Source of the DNA: an uncultured Lachnospiraceae bacterium
GTDB taxonomy: Bacteria; Bacillota; Clostridia; Lachnospirales; Lachnospiraceae
NCBI GenBank assembly: GCA_900548905.1
Contig: URMK01000062.1
Coordinates: 1 to 41,559, forward strand
Reading direction: 5' to 3'
Length of the DNA stretch: 41,559 bases
The position numbers and the translations under genes were made by a program. Positions 32,011 through 40,315 of the stretch are shown here, in pieces (position 1 is the stretch's first letter; every line of letters begins with the position of its first letter). The notes under the pieces are model-generated. The model ran no database searches, was not told the origin of the DNA, and saw nothing but the letters and a program-made list of their open reading frames with translations.

Positions 32011-32796
32011 TTATTCCATTCTTTCTGTTTTAGAAAAAGCTTCTTCCGTCTTCGCCACCGGACAGATAAAATCCTTTACCATTGCCGTATATTTTTCCTG
32101 TTCCTGCCCGAAGAATCCGATCAATGACCCATAGTCCCCATTCTGCTGTGCACGGTTGAGATACTCATAGTATTCTGCTTTTCTGTCGTCCCCGATAATA
32201 AATGGCATAACATTACTCCTTAAGCACTCTTTGAACAGGATGAGCCGGCCCGTCCTCCCATTGCCGTCCTGAAAGGGGTGGATTTTCTCAAACATCGCAT
32301 GGAACTCCGCCAGATCTTTTAAATCATGGGGTTCTTTTCCATGGTAGTTTTCCAGAAGCCGACGCATATCTTCCTCTACATTTTCAGGGGATGATGTTGT
32401 GATGTCGGAAATCATGTTCCTTCTGTTTTTATATTCCCCAATGGGATAGCCATTTGCGATGTCCTCAAACACTCCTGCTTTTAAGCGGTAATGATATGCC
32501 TTGATCAGTTCCTGGCTCAGCTGTTCCTCACAAGTGTCCAGCATATAGTTAAACATGGTAAAATGCCCGGTCATCTCTTCCACATCTTTAGTTCGAAAAA
32601 TGCTGCCGTCTGCCCGGATGGTACCTGTCTCAAAAATGGATGCCGTCTGCTTTTCTGTCAGCGTGCTTCCTTCGATCCGGTTGGAATTATATGCCAGCTT
32701 CCTCTGTGTAAGCGCGTAGACTCCGCTCCTGTCATGTCTCTTTGCTTCGATATGAAGCCTGTCTTTTAACAGGTGAATCATTTTATTTTGTTCCAT
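32011..32796 (-). CDS. Fic domain protein (adenylyltransferase), self-inhibited type
   Basis: This 261-residue protein belongs to the Fic family, which moves AMP from ATP onto a target protein. The catalytic motif HPFQDGNGR is intact at 173-181. An N-terminal inhibitory motif SNRIEG at 38-43 matches (S/T)xxxE(G/N), with E42 expected to block the ATP site, which makes this a class II Fic protein needing no separate antitoxin. AAAGGAG lies upstream of the ATG and a good promoter at 32849-32878. The target protein is unknown. Confidence 0.93.
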   Translation of the reverse strand: MEQNKMIHLLKDRLHIEAKRHDRSGVYALTQRKLAYNSNRIEGSTLTEKQTASIFETGTIRADGSIFRTKDVEEMTGHFTMFNYMLDTCEEQLSQELIKAYHYRLKAGVFEDIANGYPIGEYKNRRNMISDITTSSPENVEEDMRRLLENYHGKEPHDLKDLAEFHAMFEKIHPFQDGNGRTGRLILFKECLRSNVMPFIIGDDRKAEYYEYLNRAQQNGDYGSLIGFFGQEQEKYTAMVKDFICPVAKTEEAFSKTERME

Positions 32797-32848
32797 TCTG
32801 CCTGCTCCTTTATAAACTGCATCCTTTTCGCCCTTTAATCTATCTCTT

Positions 32849-32878
32849 ATTATATCGCAACAGGTTCTGATTAAGCAA
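32849..32878 (-). promoter_or_regulatory. Promoter of the fic gene
   Basis: On the minus strand TTGCTT (32873-32878) and TATAAT (32849-32854) are 18 bp apart, about 50 bases upstream of the fic start codon. Confidence 0.55.
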
Positions 32879-32921
32879 CCGGAACCTCTGCCTTCCGTAC
32901 CGCTATTACCACAAAACGCTG

Positions 32922-32940
32922 CTGTTCACTCCGTGAGCAG
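32922..32940 (-). terminator. Probable terminator of the sigma/anti-sigma operon
   Basis: CTGTTCAC (32922-32929) pairs with GTGAGCAG (32933-32940) with one mismatch around a three-base loop. On the minus strand it lies 17 bases after the anti-sigma stop codon and is followed after four bases by TTTT. Confidence 0.45.
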
Positions 32941-32957
32941 TAATATGGATATACCTA

Positions 32958-33752
32958 TCAGTGATGTTCTTCCTCATCCCCATGCCCATGATGATCCATA
33001 CTCTCCTGAACCGGTTTATGGCTCTCATCTGTACCCCCGGCATCTATGCCATTTTCTCCAAGATGCCCGCCGCAATGCTCCTCCGTAAGCTCTTTGATTT
33101 CACTTATGGAATGCTCCGCGCACTGTTCATAAGACGCCGTGGGATCCACCTCCTGCAACTGTGTAATGGCAAGATATTTAGCAGGGCTGAGATTGTAGTC
33201 ATGGGCACAGTCCCTGACCTCCCTGGATACTGCAAAAACATCTGCGGAAGCCGTGGAATGATGGGAATCAAGCAGCGTATCCACCGATTCCCGGATCTCT
33301 CCCAGCATTTTCTGTTCCGTATCCCCATTGCCGGTCTGTACGGTAACGGATACCAGGCCGTCCGGAGCCAGATATCCCTGACGGATCATTTCATCCAAAA
33401 GCAGATGGACTGCCTTTTCCCAGGATTGGCAGCGGACATCCATATTCTGCAGGATCGCCGCGCCGTCGTCATTATAGGGAGCAGCTTTCAGAACAAAGCC
33501 ATAACGGTTCAGCGTAAGCGCGACAGACGGATTCACATCCATATCCACATAGGCACTGGGAGTGAAAAAGGAAAATCCCCCTATGAGCAGGAAAACAGCA
33601 AAAGCGGCGCAAACAGTTGCTAACCGCTGCCGGTAAATCCGGCGGGGACGGTTTCTCTTGCGTGCTTCCGCCTTCAGATAGTCTGCCGTTTTTTCCTTCA
33701 GGCTGTCTCCGGCCTGGATTTTGTCAAAGGCATTGCGAAGCTTATTTTCCAT
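32958..33752 (-). CDS. RsgI-like membrane anti-sigma factor with His-rich tail
   Basis: This protein of 264 residues has a cytoplasmic part at about 1-43, one membrane segment at about 44-62, and an extracellular part. The latter starts with YVDMDVNPSVALTLNRYG, the hallmark of RsgI-type extracytoplasmic domains. The C-terminus is rich in His and acidic residues (HKPVQESMDHHGHGDEEEHH), suggesting metal binding. The start at 33752 has GGGAGGTGAG upstream and overlaps the last 11 bases of the sigma gene, so the pair is translationally coupled. It should hold the sigma factor at the membrane and release it on an extracellular signal. Confidence 0.82.
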   Translation of the reverse strand: MENKLRNAFDKIQAGDSLKEKTADYLKAEARKRNRPRRIYRQRLATVCAAFAVFLLIGGFSFFTPSAYVDMDVNPSVALTLNRYGFVLKAAPYNDDGAAILQNMDVRCQSWEKAVHLLLDEMIRQGYLAPDGLVSVTVQTGNGDTEQKMLGEIRESVDTLLDSHHSTASADVFAVSREVRDCAHDYNLSPAKYLAITQLQEVDPTASYEQCAEHSISEIKELTEEHCGGHLGENGIDAGGTDESHKPVQESMDHHGHGDEEEHH

Positions 33753-34227
33753 TCCACTCACCTCCCAGCTGTTTCCTAAGCTCTTTTCTCGCCCGATCAA
33801 GCCATGTATAGATTGTATTTTCACTCCGTTTCAATATGCCGGCTATTTCGACCGCCGTGTAGCCTTCATAATAAAACAGATAGATGACATTCCTGTACTT
33901 GGGAGGAAGCTGCAGAACTACCTCCAGTAATTCTTTTTCCTCCTCCTGCATATAGAATGGCTCGGTATTTATTTCCTCAAGGGAACGGACCCTTCTGCGG
34001 AAAAAGCTCTTCAGCACATCCTTGCATACATTGATGGTAACACGAATAAGCCATGCCTTTTCATGGGCATCGCTTTCAAAAGATGAGGGATGGAGAAGGT
34101 ACTTAAGGAACACTTCCTGAAATACATCCTCCACATCCGCATCGTTTTTCAGATACATAAAACAGATACGGCGGACCGTGTCCGCATAAAGATCAAGGGC
34201 ACGGTTCACCTCAGCTTCCTTGTGCAT
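33742..34227 (-). CDS. ECF-type RNA polymerase sigma factor
   Basis: This 161-residue sigma-70 family factor has region 2 (about 10-75, with MYLKNDADVEDVFQEVFLKYL) and region 4 (about 100-155, with LPPKYRNVIYLFYYEGYTAVEIAGILKRSENTIYTWLDRARKEL) and little else, as in ECF factors. GGGAG precedes the ATG. It directs RNA polymerase to a small set of promoters when freed by the anti-sigma encoded next. A matching promoter is seen at 34658-34684, upstream of the His-rich gene, so the operon may switch itself on. Confidence 0.92.
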   Translation of the reverse strand: MHKEAEVNRALDLYADTVRRICFMYLKNDADVEDVFQEVFLKYLLHPSSFESDAHEKAWLIRVTINVCKDVLKSFFRRRVRSLEEINTEPFYMQEEEKELLEVVLQLPPKYRNVIYLFYYEGYTAVEIAGILKRSENTIYTWLDRARKELRKQLGGEWNGK

Positions 34228-34270
34228 GGCATCTCCCGCTTGCTTATCAGAGAGGGGAATTTCCTGTTAC

Positions 34271-34621
34271 TTAATGATGGGTTCCGTTATGATGGGAAGC
34301 ATTGCCGCAGCTGCCGCCGTTCGTATTATGAGGCAGGCAGACGGTTCCGTTGTGGTCGTGTGATCCGGTTTCCGTACAGCCCTCCGCCGTACAGGCCTGG
34401 TGATAGTCGTGTCCGTCTCCCAGATAATGTCCGGCATAAGTAGTCCCGTCATGCTGATGGTTCCCGGTAGTATTGCAGTCTGCTGTATTACACAGGGAAT
34501 AAACTGTGACTGCCGGCAGATTTCCGCCGTTGTTATGTCCGTGACCATGCGCCAGTGCCGTTAAAGGCATGGCGATAACCAGGATAGCAGACAGGGTAAG
34601 AGCAGCGATTGTTTTTTTCAT
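34271..34621 (-). CDS. Small secreted His- and Cys-containing protein
   Basis: This 116-residue protein of unknown family has a clear signal peptide (about 1-25, ending PLTALA). The mature chain starts HGHGHNN, so a histidine is at or next to the new N-terminus. It goes on with HQHDG, HDYHQACTAEGC, SHDHNG and a HHNGTHH tail, with several spaced Cys. This points to binding of a transition metal outside the membrane. The start at 34621 has GGAGG eight bases upstream. It lies 43 bases before the sigma gene, downstream of a possible ECF promoter, so it is probably the first gene of the sigma operon. Confidence 0.75.
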   Translation of the reverse strand: MKKTIAALTLSAILVIAMPLTALAHGHGHNNGGNLPAVTVYSLCNTADCNTTGNHQHDGTTYAGHYLGDGHDYHQACTAEGCTETGSHDHNGTVCLPHNTNGGSCGNASHHNGTHH

Positions 34622-34657
34622 GATTGGTTCCTCCATTTTTCTTTGTTCTGATAGATA

Positions 34658-34684
34658 TACGAATGGGAGGAGGATATCCTTTCA
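34658..34684 (-). promoter_or_regulatory. Possible ECF-sigma promoter
   Basis: On the minus strand TGAAAG (34679-34684) is followed after 17 bases by CGTA (34658-34661). This resembles the Bacillus SigW-type pattern TGAAAC-16-CGTA, one base wider. It sits 37 bases upstream of the His-rich gene, the first gene of the sigma operon. Confidence 0.45.
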
Positions 34685-34713
34685 AAAAAACTATTAAATT
34701 TATCTTCCTGCGG

Positions 34714-34837
34714 TTACCACCAAGATCCAATCACGCCCTGCCCCTTTGTAGGTGGCGTGTAGGTCTGCATGGCCCGATTGGTCCCCTTATGAAAAGTCTG
34801 TGAGATATTATTATTTCCATAGGTATGGCCGCCGTCG
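34714..34837 (-). pseudogene. Frame-shifted C-terminal extension of the small membrane protein
   Basis: Directly after the stop codon of the gene at 34838, a different minus-strand frame reads CHSDGGHTYGNNN, then TFHKGTNRAMQTYTPP, and ends GSWW before a TAA at 34714-34716. It has no start codon or ribosome site near its beginning and looks like a real polar C-terminus. One indel near 34840 would join it to the upstream protein to give about 120 residues. It could be a true frameshift mutation, a sequencing error or chance. Confidence 0.35.
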
Positions 34838-35083
34838 CTATGGCATCCGGCGGTTCTGCTTCATCTGCGCCTCAAACCGCAGTCTCTCCGTATCCATATC
34901 CACATTGACTTCCGGATTCTCCCCGGGAAGCTTCATGCTTTTGTCAGCCCTGCGCTCCGGACGTTTACCTTCGATTTGACGTTTAAAATCCCATTTACGA
35001 AGCAGGCCCGCCGTCACGGTACCTATAACCGGCACAAGAATCACAATTGCCAATACCAAAAGCAGCCACTGTACGTTAGTCAT
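34838..35083 (-). CDS. Small single-pass membrane protein, possibly truncated by frameshift
   Basis: This 81-residue protein has an N-terminal membrane helix (about 5-28, WLLLVLAIVILVPVIGTVTAGLL) and a charged cytosolic or exposed tail rich in Glu, Lys and Arg. GGGAGGG precedes the ATG. A coding-like stretch in another frame follows its stop (34714-34837), so the natural protein may be longer. It lies upstream of the sigma operon in the same direction. No family is recognised. A perfect palindrome TACGATCGTA at 35126-35135 upstream may be an operator. Confidence 0.6.
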   Translation of the reverse strand: MTNVQWLLLVLAIVILVPVIGTVTAGLLRKWDFKRQIEGKRPERRADKSMKLPGENPEVNVDMDTERLRFEAQMKQNRRMP

Positions 35084-35247
35084 AATAACACCCTCCCGTC
35101 GTTTTGCACAAATTGAGTACCGTTGTACGATCGTATTCCTTATACTGCTATTTTATCATAGCAAGGCAATGGCGGAAAGAAGAGATTATAAAAAGGAGAG
35201 AAAAGGGCAGGTGATGGTTACAATCCGCAGCCGCGCTGTGGAGGTTC

Positions 35248-36117
35248 CTATAAAACCGGAACCCAATATTCAATCCTGCTCCTGCCGTCCTCCTCCGTTT
35301 TCTCACCGTACCGCACAAAATCATACCGCGCATCCTCATTCAGCTGGCAGGTTGACTGCGGAAACCATTCTTTGTATATATAATCTGCCGCCGGCTGCAT
35401 GCTGTCCTCTCTTATTCCCCTGAAACAAAACACAATGTATTTTGCGGCAGGAAGTTCCCTGCCCACCATGCCTTTTGGAAGTTCGCCGAACCGCTCCACC
35501 TCCGATGCTGCATAATAAGCAAAAGCCGGCTGCTTTTGGGCATCCGCATCCCATCGTGCATAATCGTTCAGGCCAATGAGAAAATCCGTATTTATCCGGT
35601 TAGGTATCCCCGCTTTCCATGTGTGCATTTTTTTCCAACATTGTCCGATTACAAAGAAACCCAAGCTGGTATTTTTCCGATACCCGGCCAACAATATTCT
35701 GCCGCTTTCCACCATTTGAACATCCGTAATCCTGTCTCCTTTAAGCTTCCCGGATCCGTCCACAGTCAATGTAAGCTGTAAGGGACAGAACTCCCTTTTG
35801 CGCCGGTAAGCCAGCGGACTGCATTTATACATGGCCTTAAAACCGACTGTAAAAGACTGCTGTGTTTCATATCCGGCAAGCAGGGCAATCTCCATAACCG
35901 GCTTATCCGTAAATACCAGCAGCCGGGCCGCCTCCGTCAGCCGCCTTCTCTGGATATACGTATGCACGGAAAAACCGGCAACTGCCGTGAACATCCGGCT
36001 TAAATGATAGCGGGAATAACCTGCCACACGGCATAGGCTGTCCAAATCCAGACGTTCTTCCAAATGCCCTTCCATATAAACCACTATATCCTGAATTGTT
36101 TCCAAATTTGTTTTCAT
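35248..36117 (-). CDS. AraC family regulator with GyrI-like effector domain
   Basis: This 289-residue protein is built like Rob and SoxS-type multidrug sensors. An N-terminal AraC double HTH (about 5-105, with LCRVAGYSRYHLSRMFTAVAGFSVHTYI and LAGYETQQSFTVGFKAMYKCSPLAYRR) is followed by a C-terminal GyrI/small-molecule-binding domain (about 120-289, ending RIEYWVPVL). The start at 36117 has GGGAGG upstream; the frame is open to 36198 but the extra residues are not part of the fold. It is divergent from the gene at 36343 and may control it. Confidence 0.87.
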   Translation of the reverse strand: MKTNLETIQDIVVYMEGHLEERLDLDSLCRVAGYSRYHLSRMFTAVAGFSVHTYIQRRRLTEAARLLVFTDKPVMEIALLAGYETQQSFTVGFKAMYKCSPLAYRRKREFCPLQLTLTVDGSGKLKGDRITDVQMVESGRILLAGYRKNTSLGFFVIGQCWKKMHTWKAGIPNRINTDFLIGLNDYARWDADAQKQPAFAYYAASEVERFGELPKGMVGRELPAAKYIVFCFRGIREDSMQPAADYIYKEWFPQSTCQLNEDARYDFVRYGEKTEEDGRSRIEYWVPVL

Positions 36118-36275
36118 TGGCCGTACCTCCCTGTGAATACTATACACTTTCCGCAGCGGATGTTTTTCACATTTTTTGCTTTGTTTCATCTCTTTCACAG
36201 ACAGCCTGCTCCGTTTTTACAATCTTTCTATAAACTGCTGCTGTTTTCTTTTGTCGTGCAAACTTATTTATGCTT

Positions 36276-36284
36276 TGTTATAAT
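36276..36284 (+). promoter_or_regulatory. Extended -10 promoter
   Basis: TGT followed directly by TATAAT (36279-36284) forms an extended -10 element about 60 bases upstream of the gene at 36343. No good -35 is needed for this type. Confidence 0.5.
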
Positions 36285-36342
36285 GATTCCGACACCGCTG
36301 TTATTATGAAAGGATCCGTTTTATCTTTCAGGGGGATACACA

Positions 36343-36843
36343 ATGAAAAAAAAGAATTTAAAAAGAATTTATACCGTGTTTATGTTTACGGCTGTACTTA
36401 TCGTACCGGTTATCTTACTCTTTTTCTTTCCCGGAAGCGGATCCGCCTCCGGTATCAGGACTTACGGGACAGATGAATACCTGAAAGCAATGGATAAGGA
36501 AGAGCTGTCAGAATTGTTTGTAAATACAGGCGGCAGGTATGATATTGCCTGTGTTCTGCGGTATACTGAGGAAGGTGATATCGGCTTTCCGGCTTCTGCT
36601 TATTATGCAGTGTATGTTCCAGGTGCCGGTGATTCTTCAGCCATCGGACTGGAAACCTCCGGCCCTGTGTTCCGCCGTTATCTCAAGCTGAATCTTGATT
36701 CCGGCGGACAGTCCGGCAATTCCGTTTTCTGCCTTACATTTCATTCGGATAAGGAGATGGATTTCCGGGTTTATTTAGATGGGAAGAAGATTGATACTGC
36801 GATCATGGATGTTGCTTTTAACCCGGTGCCCTTTTTTGAATAA
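36343..36843 (+). CDS. Membrane-anchored extracytoplasmic protein of unknown function
   Basis: This 166-residue protein has a basic start and one hydrophobic segment (about 10-29), followed by a Gly/Ser-rich linker and an exported domain of mixed beta character. GGGGG lies eight bases before the ATG and an extended -10 upstream supports expression. No family is recognised. It stands divergent from the GyrI-domain regulator and converges on the serine hydrolase gene. Confidence 0.65.
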   Translation: MKKKNLKRIYTVFMFTAVLIVPVILLFFFPGSGSASGIRTYGTDEYLKAMDKEELSELFVNTGGRYDIACVLRYTEEGDIGFPASAYYAVYVPGAGDSSAIGLETSGPVFRRYLKLNLDSGGQSGNSVFCLTFHSDKEMDFRVYLDGKKIDTAIMDVAFNPVPFFE

Positions 36844-36972
36844 ATATCTGTGTAAAAATCACAGCGCCGGCATTATCCGACAGACCATCCCTGGCCTGCC
36901 GGATCCTGTTTCAACCGTGTTGCTCAGTTAAAATAGGTTGCCAGAATGGTGACTAGGTTAGCAGTGCCGCTG

Positions 36973-37968
36973 TCAAGATGCCGGAATATACAATCCCTGC
37001 TTAAATAATGGCTCCACGTCTTTAACTATAAAATCTATAATATCCTTCGCGCTTGGCTTGAACAGCGCGGCTACGGAAATAACCAGATTTTCCGACGGAT
37101 TGACATAAATCACATTTCCGCTGTTTCCCATAGCCGCATATCCGTTCCCGATCCCTGTCCACCACAAATATCCGTAAGACAGATTTTCTTTTTTCCATCG
37201 GCTGTGCTCCGTTAAGCTTTCCGTAACCCATGCACCGGATACGATTTGTCTGCCTTCCCATTTTCCGCCGTCCAAATATAACTGTCCGATTTTTGCCATA
37301 TCCATGGCAGTCAAAGTAAGGCCCCAGCCCGCCGTATTGGTTCCGCATTCATCGGCGACCCAGCCGCTGGCGTTATTCGTTTTGACAAACGCAACATGCT
37401 CTTTGGCCGTATCCAGAATGATAGGGGATTTTACGGCAATACCAAGCGGGGAGAACAGCGCTTCCTGTGCAAAATCAAGTACGGAGCAACCGCAGGCCTT
37501 TACAAGAATCCCCGACAAAATGTCCGGTCCTACCATTTCCATATACCGGAATTCGCCGGCAGGCTTTCTTCCGCCCAGCAAATCAAGGGAAGCCTTCACC
37601 CAGTCTGTGCTGGAAAAAAATCTGGTATACGGCGCCGAACGGAATTTATATGGCGCCGTCATGGTCAGCAGGTTCCTGATGGTGATGGTCTGAATGGTTT
37701 TCTCTCCCCTCTTAACCGTGTAATCAGGGAAAAAATCCAGAACTTTCTGATAAACGCTCTTAATATATCCCCTGTCAGCCGCAATGCCCGCCAATATCGA
37801 AATAATGCTTTTTGTTACCGAGAATACATGAACGGTATCTGCTGGCGTATATCCGTTAAAATAATTCTCAAATTGCTTTTCCCCGTTTTTTAAGACAACA
37901 ATACCCGCTATATTGTTATATTTACTGCTGATTGTCTTTTCAAGTCCTCTTATTTTCTCTTGAGGCAT
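36973..37968 (-). CDS. Serine hydrolase of the beta-lactamase / penicillin-binding protein superfamily
   Basis: This protein of 331 residues has the active-site SVTK at 50-53 (Ser50 nucleophile, Lys53) and the block YGYLWWTG that often holds the second motif. It lacks a signal peptide, so it is a cytosolic class C-type hydrolase or esterase rather than a secreted beta-lactamase. The start at 37968 (MPQEKIRG) has AAGGAG nine bases upstream; upstream starts at 38004 and 38028 have no such site. Substrate unknown. Confidence 0.85.
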   Translation of the reverse strand: MPQEKIRGLEKTISSKYNNIAGIVVLKNGEKQFENYFNGYTPADTVHVFSVTKSIISILAGIAADRGYIKSVYQKVLDFFPDYTVKRGEKTIQTITIRNLLTMTAPYKFRSAPYTRFFSSTDWVKASLDLLGGRKPAGEFRYMEMVGPDILSGILVKACGCSVLDFAQEALFSPLGIAVKSPIILDTAKEHVAFVKTNNASGWVADECGTNTAGWGLTLTAMDMAKIGQLYLDGGKWEGRQIVSGAWVTESLTEHSRWKKENLSYGYLWWTGIGNGYAAMGNSGNVIYVNPSENLVISVAALFKPSAKDIIDFIVKDVEPLFKQGLYIPAS

Positions 37969-38126
37969 ATGTGATTTCTCCTTTGATATTATTAGAGGAT
38001 GCATCCTTACAATAAACAGTAACCCCATTAAAAATGCAATTCAAGTACTATTTTTCAGAAGAAAAATAAATATTGTTTTCACTGGAAATAAATGCGTTCA
38101 GACATCCCTCACACATCCCAAACCAC

Positions 38127-39482
38127 TCACTTAAGACCCACCACATGTTTAAATTTCCCGCTTTCCGGATGGATCTGCGGCAATTCCTCTCCTGCACAAA
38201 TAGTCACATGCACACCGTTTGTCACGAAAAAATCCTGCAGAATCCTCTCTGCCTTTTGATAAACCGTGCGTGGATCCCCGGCGAGGATCCGCAGTTCAAG
38301 GAGATTACGTTCTTTTTGTACCAACTGAAAACGCTTAAGCCCGGGGACTTCTTTCAGTTGGGCATACACTGCCAGCGGCTGGATCCGCACGCCTTCCTCA
38401 AATCGCAGAATATCATCCCTGCGGCCTTCTATTTCCAGCCATGGGGCCTGGCAGCCGCAGCCGCACGCTTCATGATGCATAACAATACGGTCGGTCACCT
38501 CATATCGGATGAAGGGCTGCACCTTATTTGCAAGATTGGTAAGCAGGATTTTCGCGGACATCGTTCCATCGGGCACAGGGTGGTTTTCTTCATCCACCGC
38601 CTCTATCATAATCCATTCCTCATTCAGATGCAGGTGCCGGTTAACGCATTCATGACACATGATCCCGCCTTCCGTGCAGGAATAATTGGTCTGCACAAAC
38701 CCGCCGAAGGCTTTCGTCAGTTTCTCCCTCACATCATCCCGCAGAAGTTCGCCGCCGGTCATTGTGACAGCCGGCGCAATATGCAGGCGCCCTGCCTCCT
38801 GCTCCTCTGCCAGCAGTTCCAGCCCACTGGGATATCCTCCCAGCATGACCGGTGAAAAACGGTTAAGCTGCTCCACAATGTCCGTTATCGGCATCCTCAC
38901 ATCCAGATTTTTCATCAGACCTTTTTTCCATGGCATCCGGCGCAGCTGGTATGCAATAGAACCGCTGCCCAGATAGAAGCCCTCGGCAAAAATACTGGCC
39001 GTACGCTTCCCATTCTTAATAAATGCGGCCATATCTTCTTTTCTGGCATAGGATCGGATTACGGACAGCGCCGAAGATATATTCATACAGGTTTTATCAT
39101 AAAGAACCGTCAGCGGAAATCCGGTGGATCCGGATGTTGTAAACACCAGATACCTTCCGTTCATGCATTTCCCCATATTGGATTTATCCTCTATGAAAAG
39201 CGCTGTTTCTTCCTCCGATACGCTGCGATCAGTCAGCCACTGATCAAAGCTGGCCATTAAATCCGGTTTATTCACAGGAGGCAGATCGGTAAGCTCCCAT
39301 TTCTCCGGAAGTCCTTTATACAAGTTACTGTAATATGGGCTGTTTTGCCTGGCATATGCCACCAGCTTCCTCAGCCGCTCCTCTGCAAGCTTCTGCCGTC
39401 CGACGGGCGTCATCCTGTCCGCTTGAACGGTCATAAGCAGCGCTTTCGCTAATCCGCTCTCTTCCATCTTCCTTTTCTTCAT
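38127..39482 (-). CDS. Phenylacetate-CoA-ligase-like adenylate-forming enzyme (PaaK/COG1541 type)
   Basis: This 451-residue enzyme should activate a carboxylic acid as an acyl-AMP. The phosphate-binding loop TSGSTGFP lies at 116-123, with NYSCTEGG near 265 and the hinge region LEIEGRRDD near 360. A cysteine cluster CGCGC before the hinge may bind zinc. The gene overlaps the TetR gene by four bases (ATGA), so the two form one operon under that repressor. The acid it activates is unknown. Confidence 0.85.
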   Translation of the reverse strand: MKKRKMEESGLAKALLMTVQADRMTPVGRQKLAEERLRKLVAYARQNSPYYSNLYKGLPEKWELTDLPPVNKPDLMASFDQWLTDRSVSEEETALFIEDKSNMGKCMNGRYLVFTTSGSTGFPLTVLYDKTCMNISSALSVIRSYARKEDMAAFIKNGKRTASIFAEGFYLGSGSIAYQLRRMPWKKGLMKNLDVRMPITDIVEQLNRFSPVMLGGYPSGLELLAEEQEAGRLHIAPAVTMTGGELLRDDVREKLTKAFGGFVQTNYSCTEGGIMCHECVNRHLHLNEEWIMIEAVDEENHPVPDGTMSAKILLTNLANKVQPFIRYEVTDRIVMHHEACGCGCQAPWLEIEGRRDDILRFEEGVRIQPLAVYAQLKEVPGLKRFQLVQKERNLLELRILAGDPRTVYQKAERILQDFFVTNGVHVTICAGEELPQIHPESGKFKHVVGLK

Positions 39483-40072
39483 TTCTCCCCTCCATCCCCC
39501 AAGCTCTGCCTTCTCCGGGCCCCTTCAACCATATCCGCCACCGTACGTTTCACCATGTCGGCCGCCTGTTCATCGGAAAAATCCATGTGATTCGTAGCGA
39601 TCATTGCGGCAATCCCATGCAGAAGAAGATACCCCCGTAAAAAAATATCTTTACATTCTTCCTCTGTCAGACCATAGCGTTCCTGAAAAACAGCCGCCAT
39701 TTCACGGTTGGTCTCATATCCCATCATCACCTCCCACAGATTCTGCCCCTGGAAGCTGTCTGAGAGGTATAACAGATGAAACAGGTTCGGCTCTCTGCGC
39801 GCCAGATTCAAAACCCACTTGTTGGTGCAGGCGATAAAATCCGGTCTATCCTTATTTTTCATAATCTCATTTGTAAAACGCCGGCAGGCATAGGAAAATA
39901 CCGCCTGGTGCAGCGCTTCCATCGTAGCAAACTGGCTGAAAACCGGCTGGATGGAACAGCCTGCCGCCTCCGCCACACTTCTTGCCGTGACGGCGGAAAA
40001 TCCTTCCCTTCTCGTTATTTCAAAGGCTGCTTCTAACAGCTGCTCTTTTGTGATTTTCTGTTTCGGCGCCAA
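39479..40072 (-). CDS. TetR family transcriptional repressor
   Basis: This protein of 197 residues has an N-terminal HTH (about 3-50, MAPKQKITKEQLLEAAFEITRREGFSAVTARSVAEAAGCS), followed by a helical ligand domain. I start it at a TTG (40072) read as Met. AAAGGGG lies eight bases upstream and the resulting MAPKQKITKE start is typical of this subfamily. The upstream ATG at 40111 would lie inside the operator and promoter. It should repress its own operon, including the adenylating enzyme, by binding the palindrome at 40103-40120. Confidence 0.86.
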   Translation of the reverse strand: MAPKQKITKEQLLEAAFEITRREGFSAVTARSVAEAAGCSIQPVFSQFATMEALHQAVFSYACRRFTNEIMKNKDRPDFIACTNKWVLNLARREPNLFHLLYLSDSFQGQNLWEVMMGYETNREMAAVFQERYGLTEEECKDIFLRGYLLLHGIAAMIATNHMDFSDEQAADMVKRTVADMVEGARRRQSLGDGGEK

Positions 40073-40102
40073 ATCTCTCACCCCTTTAATATATCGCTTG
40101 TT

Positions 40103-40120
40103 ATATATCATATGATATAT
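40103..40120. promoter_or_regulatory. TetR operator palindrome
   Basis: ATATATCATATGATATAT is a perfect 18-bp palindrome that covers the -10 box of the TetR promoter. Placement and symmetry fit binding of the TetR dimer and autorepression. Confidence 0.65.
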
Positions 40121-40140
40121 TATGTTTTACAATTCGTCAA
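40112..40140 (-). promoter_or_regulatory. Promoter of the TetR operon
   Basis: On the minus strand TTGACG (40135-40140) and TATCAT (40112-40117) are 17 bp apart. The predicted start near 40105 lies inside the operator and about 33 bases before the TTG start codon. Confidence 0.6.
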
Positions 40141-40315
40141 GCGGAACCTGATCATTCCCCCGATATACCAAACCGCATTTCTGCCGACGGTATCCATCAA
40201 CGATCGTTCCGTCTACCAATTATGTTTTTCCATGTAATTAGGCGTATCCAGGGCGAACCGAGATTATCCGTTTTTCATCTCTTCCTCCGAAGCTGCTTAT
40301 GGTGAACCGCATCCT

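Noticed and set aside
36868..36904. Possible terminator between the genes at 36343 and 36973
   Set aside because: Only a six-pair CCGGCA/TGCCGG match over a very long loop, with no T-run.
38050..38067. Small AT-only hairpin between the adenylating enzyme and serine hydrolase genes
   Set aside because: The seven-pair ATTTTTC/GAAAAAT stem has almost no GC and no T-run; it is likely to arise by chance in AT-rich spacer.
40141..40315. Very short minus-strand frames between the TetR and Rpn genes
   Set aside because: The frames are under 30 codons, with no ribosome site and no family resemblance.
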